Origin: Gordius sp. MW1
Taxonomy: Eukaryota; Nematomorpha; Gordioida; Gordea; Gordiidae
Assembly: GCA_964036665.1 (NCBI GenBank)
Contig: OZ038526.1
Span: forward strand, 744,001 to 808,000
DNA: 64,000 nt
Reading direction: 5' to 3'
In this document: piece after piece, positions 1 through 12,538 of the stretch
Numbering within the stretch: position 1 is the stretch's first letter
Layout: every line of letters begins with the position of its first letter
The notes under the pieces: generated by a model
What the model saw: the letters and a program-made list of their open reading frames with translations, nothing else
What the model was told of the DNA's origin: nothing
Database searches by the model: none
Made by a program: the position numbers and the translations under genes

Positions 1-14
1 ATATTAAGATGTTT

Positions 15-149
15 CATGGGCGTGGATTGGAACCAGAGGGGGCAATAATGATTTAGAGGAGAGAAAAGTGATAATTTTTTGAAAAACATATTTTATTAAA
101 TTTTAAAGATTTTTGGATTTAGAGCTGCCTCCCCCTGGCTACGCACTTG
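15..149. mobile_element. MITE family A copy 1
   Basis: Short non-autonomous inverted-repeat element. It opens with CATGGGCGTGG and closes with CTGGCTACGCACTTG, an imperfect inverted copy. The interior has the family pattern: a G-rich block, GGGCAATAATGATTTAG, an AT-rich centre, then GGATTTAGAG and a C-rich block. Confidence 0.75.
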
Positions 150-557
150 AAATGTTTTATTAACAGGGAATAATATAAAAAACACGAGTAATTGTTACTA
201 TTTTATCATCTTTTGCACAACACATTTTTTAAATAGGTGCACTAAAATTCCGATAAATTAATTGAAATATATATTAAGAATATGTTTATGTTTAATTTGA
301 ACATTCCAGTTGCTTTAGGGGTGTGGTTATTATAATCTTCTATTATTTCCACAAAGCCAATGACGCCTAAAAATAATCTCATTTAAACAATTTTTTCGTA
401 ATCAAGTTTTACTTTCAGCAAACTGTACTGGTTATGTAAGTAACCTCATTAAAACTCAACTTCAAATCTTAATACTAAAATAATAAACGTTGCAACTTTT
501 TATTTTTGCATACTTATTTTATATTATCATATAATAGTGAGCATTTAAGAAAATCTA

Positions 558-711
558 ATGGGCGTAGCCAGCAGTGGAATTAGAGGGGGGCAATGATGAT
601 TTAGGGAGAAGCACGATAATCATTTTTTGAATTTTTAGTCATAATTTAAAAAGTATTGGATTTAGAGGGAAGCAGCCACCCTCCCTGCCCCCCCCCTTGG
701 CTACGCCCATG
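558..711. mobile_element. MITE family A copy 2
   Basis: Ends ATGGGCGTAGCCAG and GGCTACGCCCAT form the terminal inverted repeat. Centre GGCAATGATGATTTAGGG and GGATTTAGAGG match the other copies. It has poly-G near the left end and poly-C near the right end. Confidence 0.85.
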
Positions 712-1298
712 AAAATATATACATTTTTTGGGGGGCGCATGATTTGATATCACCAATAATCCATGAAAATACAATAGAAACATACGCTCTCGCTTTTGTT
801 ATAATTGGTGTCTCATTTATTACGAATGAGGACAGAGGAGACCATATGCCATATGCTAAAGAGAATGTAAATGAATGAATGGGACAGGTGAATTGTCTTC
901 CTAGTCAAATCTAAAGTGACAAATTATTCCGCAACCAAATTTAGTTATATGTACAATCACGCAAAAGCTAAACGGCTCTTTTATCATTTTCATGTTGAGT
1001 AGAGGGGGGGGGATAAATTGAGTGGAAATGATGATGATGACATTAACATGGTGATATTAATAGTAGTGCTGCTTATTGAAGAGGAAAAAATATTGAAGGT
1101 GTCTTCTTCTTCATCCATCTAGACTGAATGGCGTTTAAAAGCTAATTTACATTAGCAGCGTTGTATGGCTCTTACATGCTCCCAAAGCAATGCTCATTGT
1201 TTATTAAATAATTATTAATTTATTTCAAAAATGGTGGAAGGTTTCAAAGAAAAATAATATATAAATTTATCTTATCGTACAAATAAAGTAGACTTATT

Positions 1299-1354
1299 CA
1301 TGGGCGTAGCCAGGCCCCCCCTCCGCCCTAGTTCAAAACCTGGCTACGTCCATG
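1299..1354. mobile_element. MITE family A copy 3, ends only
   Basis: Only 56 bases: CATGGGCGTAGCCAGG is joined almost directly to CCTGGCTACGTCCATGG. The AT-rich centre is missing, so this looks like an internal deletion derivative. Confidence 0.8.
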
Positions 1355-2477
1355 GACTTATTCACAGTTAATTCCCTTGGATATTACTTAAAATGCTTTA
1401 TCTCATTGTAATAAATATAGCATGATAATTTATAAAATTAAAAAAATATATTAATATTATTCGATTAGCACCCTCTCATTTTCTGGCTTTAGTGCATTAA
1501 TTAATGCAGCCCATCTTTTTAAATTGAATTTTAAAGTAGTGTTATTTATTTAGAGCTAGTGTATGATTAACTTATATTTTTATTTTTTACGTAGATTTTA
1601 GCCGGGTGGACTTAAATGTGGCGCTTTCATTTTAAATTCTTAAAGTTGGATTTGCAAGATAAGGTCGAAACAAAAGCAAGCAGGAAATCGTTAAAACACA
1701 TGAAATATGTGACCCCTCATTTGCAAATAATCGGTTTTCATCATACAAATCTTTTTAGGCACTTAATATCTATTAGATGTCACATGAGTAATATTCAACT
1801 CGAGACCATTTAAACTTAAAACGGTTAACTAGAGTATAAAATTTCAAAAGACTTCTTTACCAACTTCAAATTCAAGTTTTTTGATCAAATTAAAACAACT
1901 TGAAAATACAGCCTCACCTAGAGATTTGATATACCATCCATGACCCATGTATCCTATTTTAATAAAAAAAATTTTACACTGACAATTCAAAAGCTTATTA
2001 ATTTTAAACTGTCGAATAAAATTTATTTTTATAAATTGAGATTATTACGTTAATTGTAAAAGTTTAACAAATTTACAAGAGAAAGTCTTTATTCTAAACT
2101 TATCCTTGTTTTAAATTAAGAATACTTATTATTAAATTTATTTAATATTTATATCGAAAAATAATTTATAAAATAGAAATTTGCCCAAAGGTTATTATTA
2201 AAAAATCGGCCCTCAGTTGGCCTCGGATCGGGCCAAAAATTTAAAGGTATATGAGGCTCGGGTCGGACAGATTAGGTCGGACCAGGCTCGGACCGAAAAT
2301 AAAATCATTTGGCAGGGATAAAAATAAAATTTCACATCTCTAAATAAATAATACAAATATTTAATATTGTCATGAGTTACCAAATGTAGTTAATTTTACA
2401 TTTTATTGACGTTGGTGGAACAAAAATGTTACAGAAGAGATTGTAAAACTATAAGCAAATTTGGTAAAAACATATCA
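1355..2477. other. AT-rich intergenic DNA, possible hAT-type end
   Basis: No coding exon recognised; a 65-codon ORF at 1616 shows no family signature. Near 2205-2310 there is a GC-rich patch with repeated CTCGG(A/G)CCGG-like words (GGCTCGGGTCGG, GGACCAGGCTCGG), the type of subterminal repeat seen at hAT ends elsewhere in this window. No target duplication could be fixed, so the patch is not called as an element. Confidence 0.35.
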
Positions 2478-2628
2478 TCTTGGGTGTAGCTAGGGAGGGG
2501 GAGCGGCCTAAATGACAAATTTTAACACAAAAACCCTTTAAAATTATAAAAAAAATTTATGTTTCCCCCCCCCCTAAATAAACTTTAGTTTCGCCCCCCC
2601 CCTAATCCAAAACCTGGCTACGCCCATG
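2478..2628. mobile_element. MITE family A copy 4
   Basis: Left end CTTGGGTGTAGCTAGGG and right end AACCTGGCTACGCCCATG are diverged inverted repeats. The inner part resembles the subtype at 6809: C runs and AATCCAAAACCTGG. Confidence 0.75.
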
Positions 2629-3771
2629 AATACAACACATTATTATGTCAACGTGGTCTTACTGTGTTCCAATGGTTGGGCAAGTTTCGTTAGCTTAATC
2701 AAATTTTATCTTTGTCCCAAACAAATAAATTAAACGTTAAAACTTTTATTTCATTGGTTTTATTTAGCGCACGACATCTCTATATGTTAATAGTGGATTT
2801 ATTGAGGTGAGGTAATTAATAACTATTTAATTTGCATTAATTATTAATTGGGTATATTAGATAATTGTTTTGCTACCTAGCTAAAACATTCAACCTCCTC
2901 ACGGTTTATGTAGGAGTAGAGATCATAAATAACTTTAAAAACCCCTTCTCTTCAACTCTTAAATCATAAAAGAGATCCTTCTTAATCACATCCACCCACC
3001 TATTTCCAATGACGCCAATCAATAATTTATAAAGCAAAAGTCTTATTAATTAACCAGCGAAATCAGCCTAATCTACATATTATTATTTTCCGCATTAGTC
3101 ATCTACTAAGATTTTATTGTTTTCAGTTTTGGACATAATATCACGAAACTAACTTGTAAATGCATATTATTGCATAAAATCAAACAAGAGTAATAAAATT
3201 TATGAATTGATTTGTAAAAATGTGTAATTTTTAAAATTATTGTTACGATCTAAATCTATTCTATGAGTATAACCAGGGTGATTATTAATTGGTGAGATTA
3301 AATAAATTAAATGTCGAAATTTAGTATATTTATCGAATGCTTGATAGCGCTATTGAATAAATGATAAATTTGAAGCAGCTTGTGCAACTAGATGAATTAT
3401 TTAATTGAATCATCATACAAGAGCAGAGCCACACACTTTCATTTTTTTGATCCCATTGTAATTCAACTCACAGCATATCCTATATATCTTCATTAACAGA
3501 AAAGGTTTCAATTCGTCTAAATTGCATATATACAATCTTCATTTAAGAAAAATGTTGATTTTATAATATTATTGGGAAAATTAATAATAAATTAAATACG
3601 TATATGGTTAGTTTTGCGACAAAAACTTGAGAGAAGAAAAAATTTATAGATTATTTATTTGCCCTCGGATTGATGCTGTGACCCCAATTTAATGAAAACT
3701 CAGCGTCAATTAATATAGACAAATATAATATATTTAAACGTTTTTTTTATTTTTATATTATAGAAATGAAA
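2629..3771. other. AT-rich intergenic DNA
   Basis: No ORF with domain character, no clear repeat end and no RNA gene seen. Mostly A/T runs. Confidence 0.4.
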
Positions 3772-4050
3772 TTAAAAGTTATATGCTAATAGAGCTATCT
3801 TTCTAGAACTTTCGGCGAACTGTTCAATGACTTTAGACTTTATATCGTCTATTTTTTCCTTCGCCAACTTTCTGTAAACACCCCTGAAAAATGATGGGGA
3901 GTTGGTGTAAGCAGGAATATTTTGCTCGGAAAGTCTGTTTTCAATCATGTTATAAAAGAGTCTAGATAAGGAATTTGGATAGATTTTTTTCAATAATCTG
4001 TAAGAGAGTCTGAAAATGGATTGGATCAATGTTTCTGCCGCTGTGCTTAT
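3772..4050 (-). CDS. Possible terminal coding exon of an unrecognised gene
   Basis: Reading on the minus strand, an acceptor-like TTTTTCTAG immediately precedes an open frame of 92 codons that begins ISTAAETLIQSIF and ends ALLAYNF followed by TAA. The peptide is basic and rich in K, R, S and I, with a helical-looking C-terminal part (KLAKEKIDDIKSKVIEQF). It lacks the low-complexity bias of chance ORFs in this AT-rich DNA, which is why I list it. I found no upstream partner exon and recognise no family. It could be the last exon of a gene whose other exons lie upstream, an old transposon fragment, or chance. Confidence 0.3.
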   Translation of the reverse strand: MSTAAETLIQSIFRLSYRLLKKIYPNSLSRLFYNMIENRLSEQNIPAYTNSPSFFRGVYRKLAKEKIDDIKSKVIEQFAESSRKIALLAYNF

Positions 4051-4495
4051 CTAGAAAAATTTAAAAATTTTTAGCAATTTTTTGACGTTCCGCAAAGATT
4101 TTTTCCATGATTTTATCCTCTGTCTTACAATGATACCACAATATTTAAAATTCGTTAACTATGATTGTCAAATTGTAGTAAATCTTAACCTTGTGCTATT
4201 GGTTCCCAAATTTTTTAATTTTTTTAAATTATTATACATGATATTAAAAACGGAACAATGATGTTGAAATGATGTTTCTCTATGATTTGATTGTCTTCTT
4301 CAAATAATTTCTCCAAAGCACTTAAAAATTTAAAAAACTCTCTTTAAAACACTTTTGTTTTGATATTTGTGGGACCATCACGTTTCACAGTCAGCTGTGA
4401 GGTTTGGTACATATTTTTCCTGATTGCTTATTCATTGGGAAAATTTTCATTCCCAGCTAAATTATCTAATTAGTGTCTATATAAGATAAGTTTAA

Positions 4496-4637
4496 ATTGG
4501 GGGGGGGGGGGTGGCCTAAACAAATTTTTTTCTTATAGTTAACGCTATTTGATAAAAAAATCATATTTTTCCTATTTAATTGGAAGGGGGCGGCTGCTTT
4601 ATCCCCCCCCCCCTGCACACTCTTGGCTACGCCCATG
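4496..4637. mobile_element. MITE family A copy 5, left end eroded
   Basis: Right end TCTTGGCTACGCCCATG is intact and preceded by the poly-C block; a poly-G block opens the copy, but the left CATGGGCGTAGCC is lost. Confidence 0.65.
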
Positions 4638-4738
4638 CACTTAGCCCTTTCGAATTTCATTAATAAATACCCAACAATATTTGCATATATATAATAGAAT
4701 TTAAATCAAATTAAAAAAAGGGATGTCAATAAAAAAGG

Positions 4739-4891
4739 CATGAGGATTAAACTATAGGGGAATAATAATAAATTAGATGAAGATAAAATAAAATTTTCTT
4801 TTAATTTTGACCATATTTTCATTAAATACAGACAAAATTAATTTTTGGAAAGAGACAGCTGACCCTCCTGTCGTTTCCTGGCTACCCCATG
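4739..4891. mobile_element. MITE family A copy 6, diverged
   Basis: Right end TTTCCTGGCTACCCCATG is recognisable; the left end is reduced to CATGAGGATT. The centre retains GGGGAATAATAATAAATTAG, a decayed form of the family centre. Confidence 0.5.
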
Positions 4892-6808
4892 TCTAGATGA
4901 TATTTTTAAGTTTAACAAGACTTATCAGCAAAACAAATGACCATTTTATTTTATTATAAAAAATGATTATAAGAAGGTCGTTAGTGGAATTAGGCCTCAT
5001 GGATGGTCTAATAAAAACACCGACGATTGATCATTAGAGACAATATGGCTGGCAATTAATCTAAGTTGTTATTAGGTAAGAAGTGTTTCTTCCCTACCCC
5101 TTGAAGTGTTTTTGTGAAAATGTGTCAAAGGAAAGATCGGATACATTAAAACTTTGTTACTAGATTAAAATATTTATGAAAAAACGGAAATTGATGTCTA
5201 AATTGATGCATGTGCACAACATATCCACAAAGCAAAATTTAATTAAAACAAATATAATAAAAATTGCAAATGGCATACATTGTGTTATTAATAGCATCAG
5301 CCTTCTATGACTATCAGAGGTTTTCTTCGGGCTGGGCTGCGCAAAATATAAAAACAAACTAATTTAAAAGGGCGGGCGAGCACTTCTTATTTTAAAAGCC
5401 TTTTAAATAATTTATCAATTCTCATATTTCTATTAAACCTTATTTTATTTCTGGCTATGGCAGACTTGAATTTTATCATAGTACTAATTGCTGATGCCAT
5501 AATAAAAATACTTCGCATCATTCAATTTATTTAAAGACTGCACGAACAGCAGTGTGGTTAAAATCAACAAAAATTCAGATCGAGGGGAGATAAACACAAA
5601 TATACATTTTGCCATCACAAGTCCTTTATGAATTAATTTTAAAAATCATATTACGTTATCCATAATACAATGAATGTTATTTTTATATTCTATTCATAAA
5701 ATGTAATTTATTGATTTCATTTTGACGATAAAAATAATGTAATTTTCTAGGATTGTCTTTATAATCTCAAAAGTTAACTTATTTTTGACTGACCCAGTCT
5801 TACAAGCCAAAATAAAGTATCTAAGCGGGTCTGGCTGGGGCTAGCTCGGTGCTATATATTTTGTATTTTGTGACTTAAGGAATTAAAACATAATTTTAGG
5901 GTAGTAATAGATCGCGCGTTTATAGAGGAGTTACTTTTGAGTTTTGGTGTGATGTCTAAGCATCCTTTCGACTTACTTTAAAGATTTAGGGAGTTAGCAG
6001 GTGTGTCTATGAATATTTTAATTATGAGAGCGTCGTCCTCTTCTATGTTTGAATTAAACAGTAAGTAGGTGGACATATTACCAAACATGTAAAACCTTTT
6101 AAAACTAAAATTATTATTTTTAATATAATGACATTTTAAATTTTGCTTATTAATGGTTTAGTAAATAAAAAAAGGTATTAACATTTACCACTTGTATATT
6201 ATAGTAAATTCTCATCAGGTTAAAATTATAATTTTATAAAATCATATAGCTCAAACAAATCCATATAAATTAATGGGGCTAATAATGTAGGAGTTTAAAT
6301 CAAATGTAGTATTAGTGATATGATTTGTCAATAGGTTTATATAATTCCCTTCCCACGTACCTACTATATATGCCTGTCATGTAAATCAATTTATGTCACT
6401 GACCCTCCCTCCCTAACTACTAACTATTGAATGTTATGCGATAAAAACATGATTATATATATAAGTAGAAAAGATGTTTTTAGGATATGAAATATAAATA
6501 TTATTATACTACTAAAGGTGTTAGGTGAGGAGCCAGAATTTTAAAAAAGGGAATTGGATTTTCTTTTTACACTTTTATTTTTATTATTTTGACAATACAA
6601 AAAGTTATTAGAAATTGGCATATTTATGAAACAATGTTTATTTTCTTTATATTTATAACATCATTTGAGCTGGAAGATTAATCATGAAAAAGTGTCAATA
6701 ATGCCAATTCATTATTGATATCCCTTCATAACACACTTCTTATATAAATGTTTATTCCATCTTGAAAAACTGCGCCTTCTCAAAATGTGGTTACTACGGT
6801 AGACAGGC
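4892..6808. other. AT-rich intergenic DNA
   Basis: No gene, RNA or repeat end supported. Short ORFs (for example 5160-5357) look like chance readings. Confidence 0.4.
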
Positions 6809-6954
6809 CATGGGCGTAGCCAGGTTTTGGATTAGGGGGGGGGGGCCAAACGTTCAAAAGTTTAATTAGGGGGGGGGGGCAAAACAAAAAAAATAATTTC
6901 CCGCCATTTAGGGGGGGGGCCGCCCCCGCCTGCCCCTCCCTGGCTACGCCCATG
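6809..6954. mobile_element. MITE family A copy 7
   Basis: CATGGGCGTAGCCAGG at the left and CCTGGCTACGCCCATG at the right form a perfect 16-base inverted repeat, the best ends of the family in this window. The interior has three separate poly-G blocks. Confidence 0.9.
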
Positions 6955-8829
6955 AGACAGGCAAAAAAAGTGTTGAGATTTTTAAAATCCTAATCATTTT
7001 TAAAAAGAATTCGGAAAAATTATTTACCCTAAATTTATTTTTAATAGATTTGAGGTATATAATTAAATTTTTTTTTCTTACAGCAAACTATTTTTCCGGC
7101 CATCCTTATTTTAAATTTATAGACATAACTAGTATATAAATTTATTTACATATATTAATGGTCTCAACTTTTAAAAATTCTTCCAATATTGTTTGGTAAC
7201 ATTATATGTTATTGTAAAATTATTTTTGATCTTATTCATTTACTCTAACATATGTCCATTTTCTAATTCTAATGAATGTAATTTAAGCATTAATCTTATA
7301 TGCCGAGATCTTAACTCTTTAGAGACTTATTATATTTTTAAATTTAGATTCTTAATATTTAAGAAGTAATAATCTTTGTCTTAGAGTTATTATTTAAAAC
7401 AAACAAAAATTGGCAGATTCTTAATTGTTTTAGAGATATCGACATCTTATTCTTTGTCAGCCTTTATAATCAAATTTTGTTATTTTTATTAATTTTCTCT
7501 CAAATAAATTTTAAGAAATGTGTATATAAACTAAATGTCATATTTGTTTTAAATGCGATTTTTAGTATAAAGAAATTTAGTTAAGTATATCTTTAAATCA
7601 AATTGGAATCTTTATTTTTTTCGAATCTAATTCTAATTGTTTAAATTTGACAACCGTCGAATCGAGGATTTGTTTTAAAACAATGTGTTGAAGAATCCCC
7701 AAGATATTCGATTCGATTTGTAATCAAATTCTGATTTTAATTGAACAATTGCCCTTTATGAAATTTAAGTGAAGCTCGCACTTGGCCTAAAAACTAATTT
7801 TTTTCAGATTTGTCATAGCAAATCTGCTGAATATAATTTCCAATAATGTCATACAAAGTTGTATTGCATTCACTTTTATATCTTAGATTTATTAACTATG
7901 TTTGATAGCATTTTTAGCAAAAAAAAACATTTCGTTTTTTATTTTTAAACATATTTTAAAAGAGATTATCCCTTATTTTTTATTCGTGATACAATTACTA
8001 GACTCAATTAAGTTTATTTTTATACTAATTTCACAAACGAATTTAGAAATATAAAAATCTATTTATTTAAAAATTAAGTATTTTTTATTTATTGGGAATA
8101 AAAAAATTATACTGCCAAGGCCACCCTAACCTTAGCTACGCGCCCGATGTACATAGAACTTCATATTTTTACATTAAAGCCATTTCACGCATATCTGTTT
8201 TTATTATATATGGTGAAATATAATAACTAGACTATTTATAAGTAAAATATACAGCAAAATGTTTAATTTTTTGAAGGGATAAATGTCCACTTTAGGTATT
8301 TATTCTAGCATCTTTCCAACATACATTAATATTTTTAGTTTTTCAAATTGTATATACGTCTTATTGACTCCGCAAAATCATTTGACATTTAATTTATAAC
8401 TTATAGCTTTTTTTGTTTTTGATACTGTTATTCTTTATTAAGCCGTTTTAAAAAGAGATTTGCTCCTTGTCGGTTCAACCCAGGCAATTATTTTGGCAAA
8501 TCAAATATATTGAAAAATAACTGATTTGTCCTTAATTCTGCTCTCAAAAAATGTATTTAACTTTCCTCTTTATCATCACAGATTACAGAAATTTCGTTGT
8601 GACGTAAACAATATCCGTCGATTATATATATTTTGTATATTTTTGGAATTTGGGGAATTAATTTGAATAAGACGGAGTAAAAATTAATTACGAGATGTAT
8701 AAGTCTATCAAATTGAGTTTCTCACTAACTTTGTTGTCTCATCACCAAAGTTACTAGTTTAATAACATTCTAAATAACATACTGTATTGGCTTTTAAATT
8801 TCTCTCTCTTCTTCCTTCTTTTTAAGTAT
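6955..8829. other. AT-rich intergenic DNA
   Basis: No coding or RNA feature seen. A worn right end of MITE family A (CCTTAGCTACGCGCCCGATG) can be read at about 8127-8150. Confidence 0.4.
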
Positions 8830-9000
8830 TTGATCCCACAGTTGTAGGGTTTGTTTTGGTGAGTTTCTTCCATCTTGATCGGGTAAATGCCATGTCTTAA
8901 TTAATCTTCTTAGATTTCATTAATTTGTCTACTTGTCCTTTTCACGTGACACGAGGTCGTCCTTTATCTCTCTTCCCCGGTGTCAGGTTATCATATTCAA
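8830..9000 (-). mobile_element. 3' fragment of the APE-type LINE
   Basis: This stretch is a diverged copy of 36255-36420, the 3' end of the LINE at 36-41 kb. Shared words in order are GATCCCACA/GGTCCCACA, AGTTTCTTCCATCTTGATCG, CTACTTGTCCTTTTCACG and CACGAGGTCGTCC. Like the larger copy it reads on the minus strand. No intact reading frame. Confidence 0.6.
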
Positions 9001-9192
9001 GTATGATCAGATTCAAGTGTCAATCTGACTTTAATTAACGTATGTCGTGATTGACAGCCATTTTTAAATTTGTAAATAAAAGAAATCAAAATTAATGACA
9101 TATATAAACATATATACCTAGTTTTATAATATGTAATTTCCATTGATAACTATTGCTTTAATATATTTTTTTTAATTTAATTATTATCATTT

Positions 9193-9765
9193 ATTACATC
9201 AAAATGGTTATGAGGTGCTATATAATCATTTATATCTGAACACATATTGGGACACCAATATCTAAATGAACATATTTACTTTGATTAGAAATGTGATGTA
9301 CTTTTGAGATATTTTGTTCCTTGTTTATTATAAAGTTATGACTTAATTATTGCTTATTTTTATATAACAAACACAGTAATATAATACAATGGATATAAAA
9401 ATTTTATTTAAATAAATATCATTACATCAAAATGGTTATATTTATATCTGAACACATATTGGGACACCAATACCGAAATGAACATATTTACTTTGATTAG
9501 AAATGTGATGTACTTTTCAGATATTTTGTTCCTTGTTTATTTTAAAGTTATGACTGAATTATTGCTTAAGTTTATATAGCAAACACAGTAATATAATACA
9601 ATGGATATATCAATTTTATTTAAATAAATATCATTACATCAAAATGGTTATGAGATGCTAATAAGCAATTATATCTGAACACATATTGGGCCACTAATAC
9701 CTAAATGAACATATTTACAATGATTAGAAATATGATGCACTTTCTAGGTATTTTGTTCCTAGTTT
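9193..9765. repeat. Tandem repeat, about 0.2-kb unit, nearly three copies
   Basis: Each unit starts ATTACATCAAAATGGTTATG, continues through TATATCTGAACACATATTGG and AAATGAACATATTTAC, and closes with AACACAGTAATATAATACAATGG. Units begin near 9193, 9421 and 9632; the second lacks a few tens of bases near its start and the third stops early. The unit is not found elsewhere in the window. Confidence 0.85.
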
Positions 9766-10244
9766 TATTAATCCCCATGTGACTTTCCAGATTTCCTTGA
9801 TAGAGTTTGTTGGGCCATCGTGATAAATCTTCATTACTATTTATTTCTCCTCTTCATGTCTTATTATAACTTTAAATATTTCCAGAAAAATGTTATATAT
9901 TTTGTAAACACAAGTATTTCACTCTTTAATATCTAAAACGTTATATAAAACATGTTATGTATTACTTACTTAACAACTTATTATCCTACCCATTTCCAAT
10001 TCGGAAAACACTTGAAAATGGTTAGTGTTGTTTGTAGGTTTATTAACTTGAATCTGGTAACACTTGTTTATTATTCTCCTAACGAGTGTTTTCTACGCGT
10101 TCAATTGTTCTGTATAAAGCTCATAACCAATGGCGATGTGGCGAAAATCACGTGATCTTGTTTACTTTTACGCTTGTAGCCAATTAGTGCGTTCTATTAC
10201 GCACTTTAATCTGACAATACTTGAATCTGATAACCCTACAATTT

Positions 10245-10533
10245 TTGTCATGAGAAAGTCATTCGTCATATGGTCGAGCTTATTATACCCCAAGCTCCAC
10301 CGTATTATTCTCATCTCTGTGGCTTGTAATAGCTTTCCTTCCGTGGTGTTTAATGCCCAGTTTCACTTCCATTGAGTAACACCGGTCTTACGATTTGTAA
10401 GCCTTGCTCTTTAATTATAGGCATTTTATTGTCGCACATTACACCTGATATATTTCGCCAGTTAGGCCATTTTTTTGGATCCGGGCATTGATCTGTTGCA
10501 CAACCTCCCTTTTAAAGTAGTATTGAGCCGAGA
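10245..10533 (-). pseudogene. LINE RT C-terminal fragment, downstream half
   Basis: Diverged copy of 36540-36815, the C-terminal part of the APE-type LINE (for example CATTCGTCATATGGTC, AACACCGGTCTTACGAT and CAACCTCCCT appear in the same order). It is interrupted at 10533 by a hAT element and resumes at 13112, where the host sequence AGTATTGAGCCGAG continues into GGTATCCTG. Confidence 0.75.
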
Positions 10534-10548
10534 CAGGGTTTCTTTCAG

Positions 10549-10620
10549 GGGGGAGCCCGGGGGGGGGGGGAAGGGGGTATTACCCCCCGGGCAATTTCAA
10601 ATACCCCCCCCCCCCCCCGA
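10549..10620. repeat. Poly-G/poly-C subterminal block of the hAT element
   Basis: Long G and C runs surround TTACCCCCCGGGCAATTTC. A matching poly-C block lies at the opposite end of the element (13054-13090), so these are subterminal sequences able to pair with each other. Confidence 0.6.
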
Positions 10621-10957
10621 GAGTTTTGATTGAAGGAAGCATGCACTCAAGTTCCATCATGAAGTCATAAATTATATTAATAGGCTATAATTGAAATTCA
10701 ATAAATTATTTTAATTTGTCAATAAAAAAAATATAAATTGAAATTAAATTTTTTTAACAAATCAGGTGGAAATCATTCATAGGCATCATTTTTTAACATC
10801 TTTGAACGCTAATTTACAATCTTGAAAGTTACAAATTATCTTTAATTAAAAAATATCAGTAGGTAAATAAACATAAATAAATGCTTTTAGAATCATTGAA
10901 TCACTATCTTACTTATAAACTTAAAAAGAATTATTTGTGGATATATTTGCCAAATCT

Positions 10958-11245
10958 AACGCCCCTCCCGACCTCCTCTCTTCTACTGAGAGAAAGAAAG
11001 TGGAAAAATACAAATACCTGAGCAATATTATTTTTGTACCAGTAGTAGCCACGACCCCCGGCAATTTAGGTCCCGAGGCCGAGGGCAGCCAATTCCTTTA
11101 GCAAATATCGAAATTTATAACCTCCATCACACACGATCCCAAAGAATTTTTCTACATCAAGCAGAAAATCACCATGGAAATTGTAAAATCTAATACAATC
11201 TCTATCCAAGGCACGATGCCAGCTCATTAATTTATTATATTTTAG
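10958..11245 (+). pseudogene. REL-endonuclease LINE 3' fragment
   Basis: On the plus strand this reads STERKKVEKYKYLSNIIF, then VPVVATTPGNLGPEAEGSQF and a stop, then ITHDPKEFFYIKQKITME. It is a second copy of the C-terminus of the element at 53.4-55.3 kb, followed by a diverged version of the same 3' tail. It is embedded in the hAT element at 10534-13111 and is non-functional. Confidence 0.8.
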
Positions 11246-11351
11246 CATACAACTTACTTAATTATTTGGAAATAAACTACTATCTATAAAAAAAATAATA
11301 GATGCTATTGTTTGTTTTTTATTGATTTAATATGCTTATTTTGAATTGCAG

Positions 11352-11996
11352 ATGTCTGGTAAATATAAAAGTACTCTTTTACACTACTTTAGTAAAAAGG
11401 AAAAGCTTAATAAAAAAGATGGTAAATATGATTTAATTTGGAATAATTTTAATTATGTATGGGTATTTGTGTTTATATAAAATAAGACATGAATATGTTT
11501 GTTTGTAATAGGTAAAGATGGGACTGAATTAAAAAACTCGTTTTATCCCTTACTAAGCATTAGATATATTAAATATATATAAGTTAAAGGCAGATAATTC
11601 TGCTTCCAGCAGTGAAATTCACATGAACTCTGAAAGTGGCAAAAAAGATTTTGGTTTTAATATAGAAGTATTATATATATTTTCATGTTATAGGTCAAGA
11701 TGAAAATTAGAATTCTGCTGGATTGGGGAAAACTATCTCTTCTTTTTCTTATATCTGGTAATTATAATTATGCAAGTTGTTTTTATTTTATTAATATACA
11801 TTGATAAAGATGAGTGTATTGACAGCTCTACTAATTGCTCAGTTTCTGAAAGTGAAAAACATGAGCGAAATTCAAAACTTAAACCATCATATAAATTTAT
11901 GATTTCATGGACATCTAAATACAAATGGCTAATTTTTGATGAAGCCTTAGGTGGGGCTTTATGCTCTGTCTGTTCTCTTTACAACATACTTTCTTA
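11352..11996 (+). pseudogene. hAT transposase N-terminal exons (TTF-type zinc finger)
   Basis: TTGCAG precedes ATGTCTGGTAAATATAAAAG, giving MSGKYKSTLLHYFSKKEK and a splice donor G|GTAAAT after LNKKD. Further exon-like pieces follow (around 11513 and 11585-11660), then DECIDSSTNCSVSESEKHE and KLKPSYKFMISWTSKYKW. The last part, W-x5-W followed by GGALCSVCSLY, matches the TTF-type zinc finger at the N-terminus of one group of hAT transposases. The frame stops at 11995 just before Gypsy sequence. No DDE core or dimerisation domain remains. Confidence 0.65.
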
Positions 11997-12058
11997 AAAG
12001 AATACTTGCCCGTTAAAATATTACATGTATTTATTTAATGATTATGCGTGTATGTATC

Positions 12059-12334
12059 TGTTGAATCTATTTGATTCAACTTTATTAGAAATCAATTCAT
12101 TCGACTTTATTAGAAATCAATTCACTTTTCAAGGAACACGCGCGCGCAGCAACATGCGATAAAAATAAAGTGCGTAGAAAAAGGAATAACACTAATATAT
12201 ATCAAAACATGCGTTCACACGCCACACGAAATATCATAATCACGCGATAGGGAAAAAGGAATAACACGTGTTGTATGTCTTTTCCTCCACCAGCAAAATA
12301 GAACTTAAGCGTACATCGTCAGCTATCCTCTACA
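12059..12334 (-). repeat. Gypsy-type LTR (3' LTR)
   Basis: Read on the minus strand it begins TGTAGAGGATAGC and appears to end ...GATTCAACA. A run AAAAGGGGGGGGGGG just upstream (rc of 12340-12353) is a textbook polypurine tract. The outer limit is approximate. Confidence 0.6.
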
Positions 12335-12538
12335 CTCCCCCCCCCCCCTTTTCACAAAGATAATGTTTTAGGTAGCTTGGGGCCTGTCGTACTCGGCGCG
12401 GGTATCTACCCTCTGGCGGGGCGTAGTTAAGCTCCGGAGCCATGGGAAGGGCATTTTCACCCGCTTCTGTAGCAGCATAGTCATTGGGAATCAATGGCAG
12501 GGCACCTTAACTGGACGTTGTTGGTGAGAAGCTTGCAT

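Noticed and set aside
5160..5357. Hydrophobic 65-codon ORF
   Set aside because: AT-rich chance reading; no start context, splice sites or family signature.
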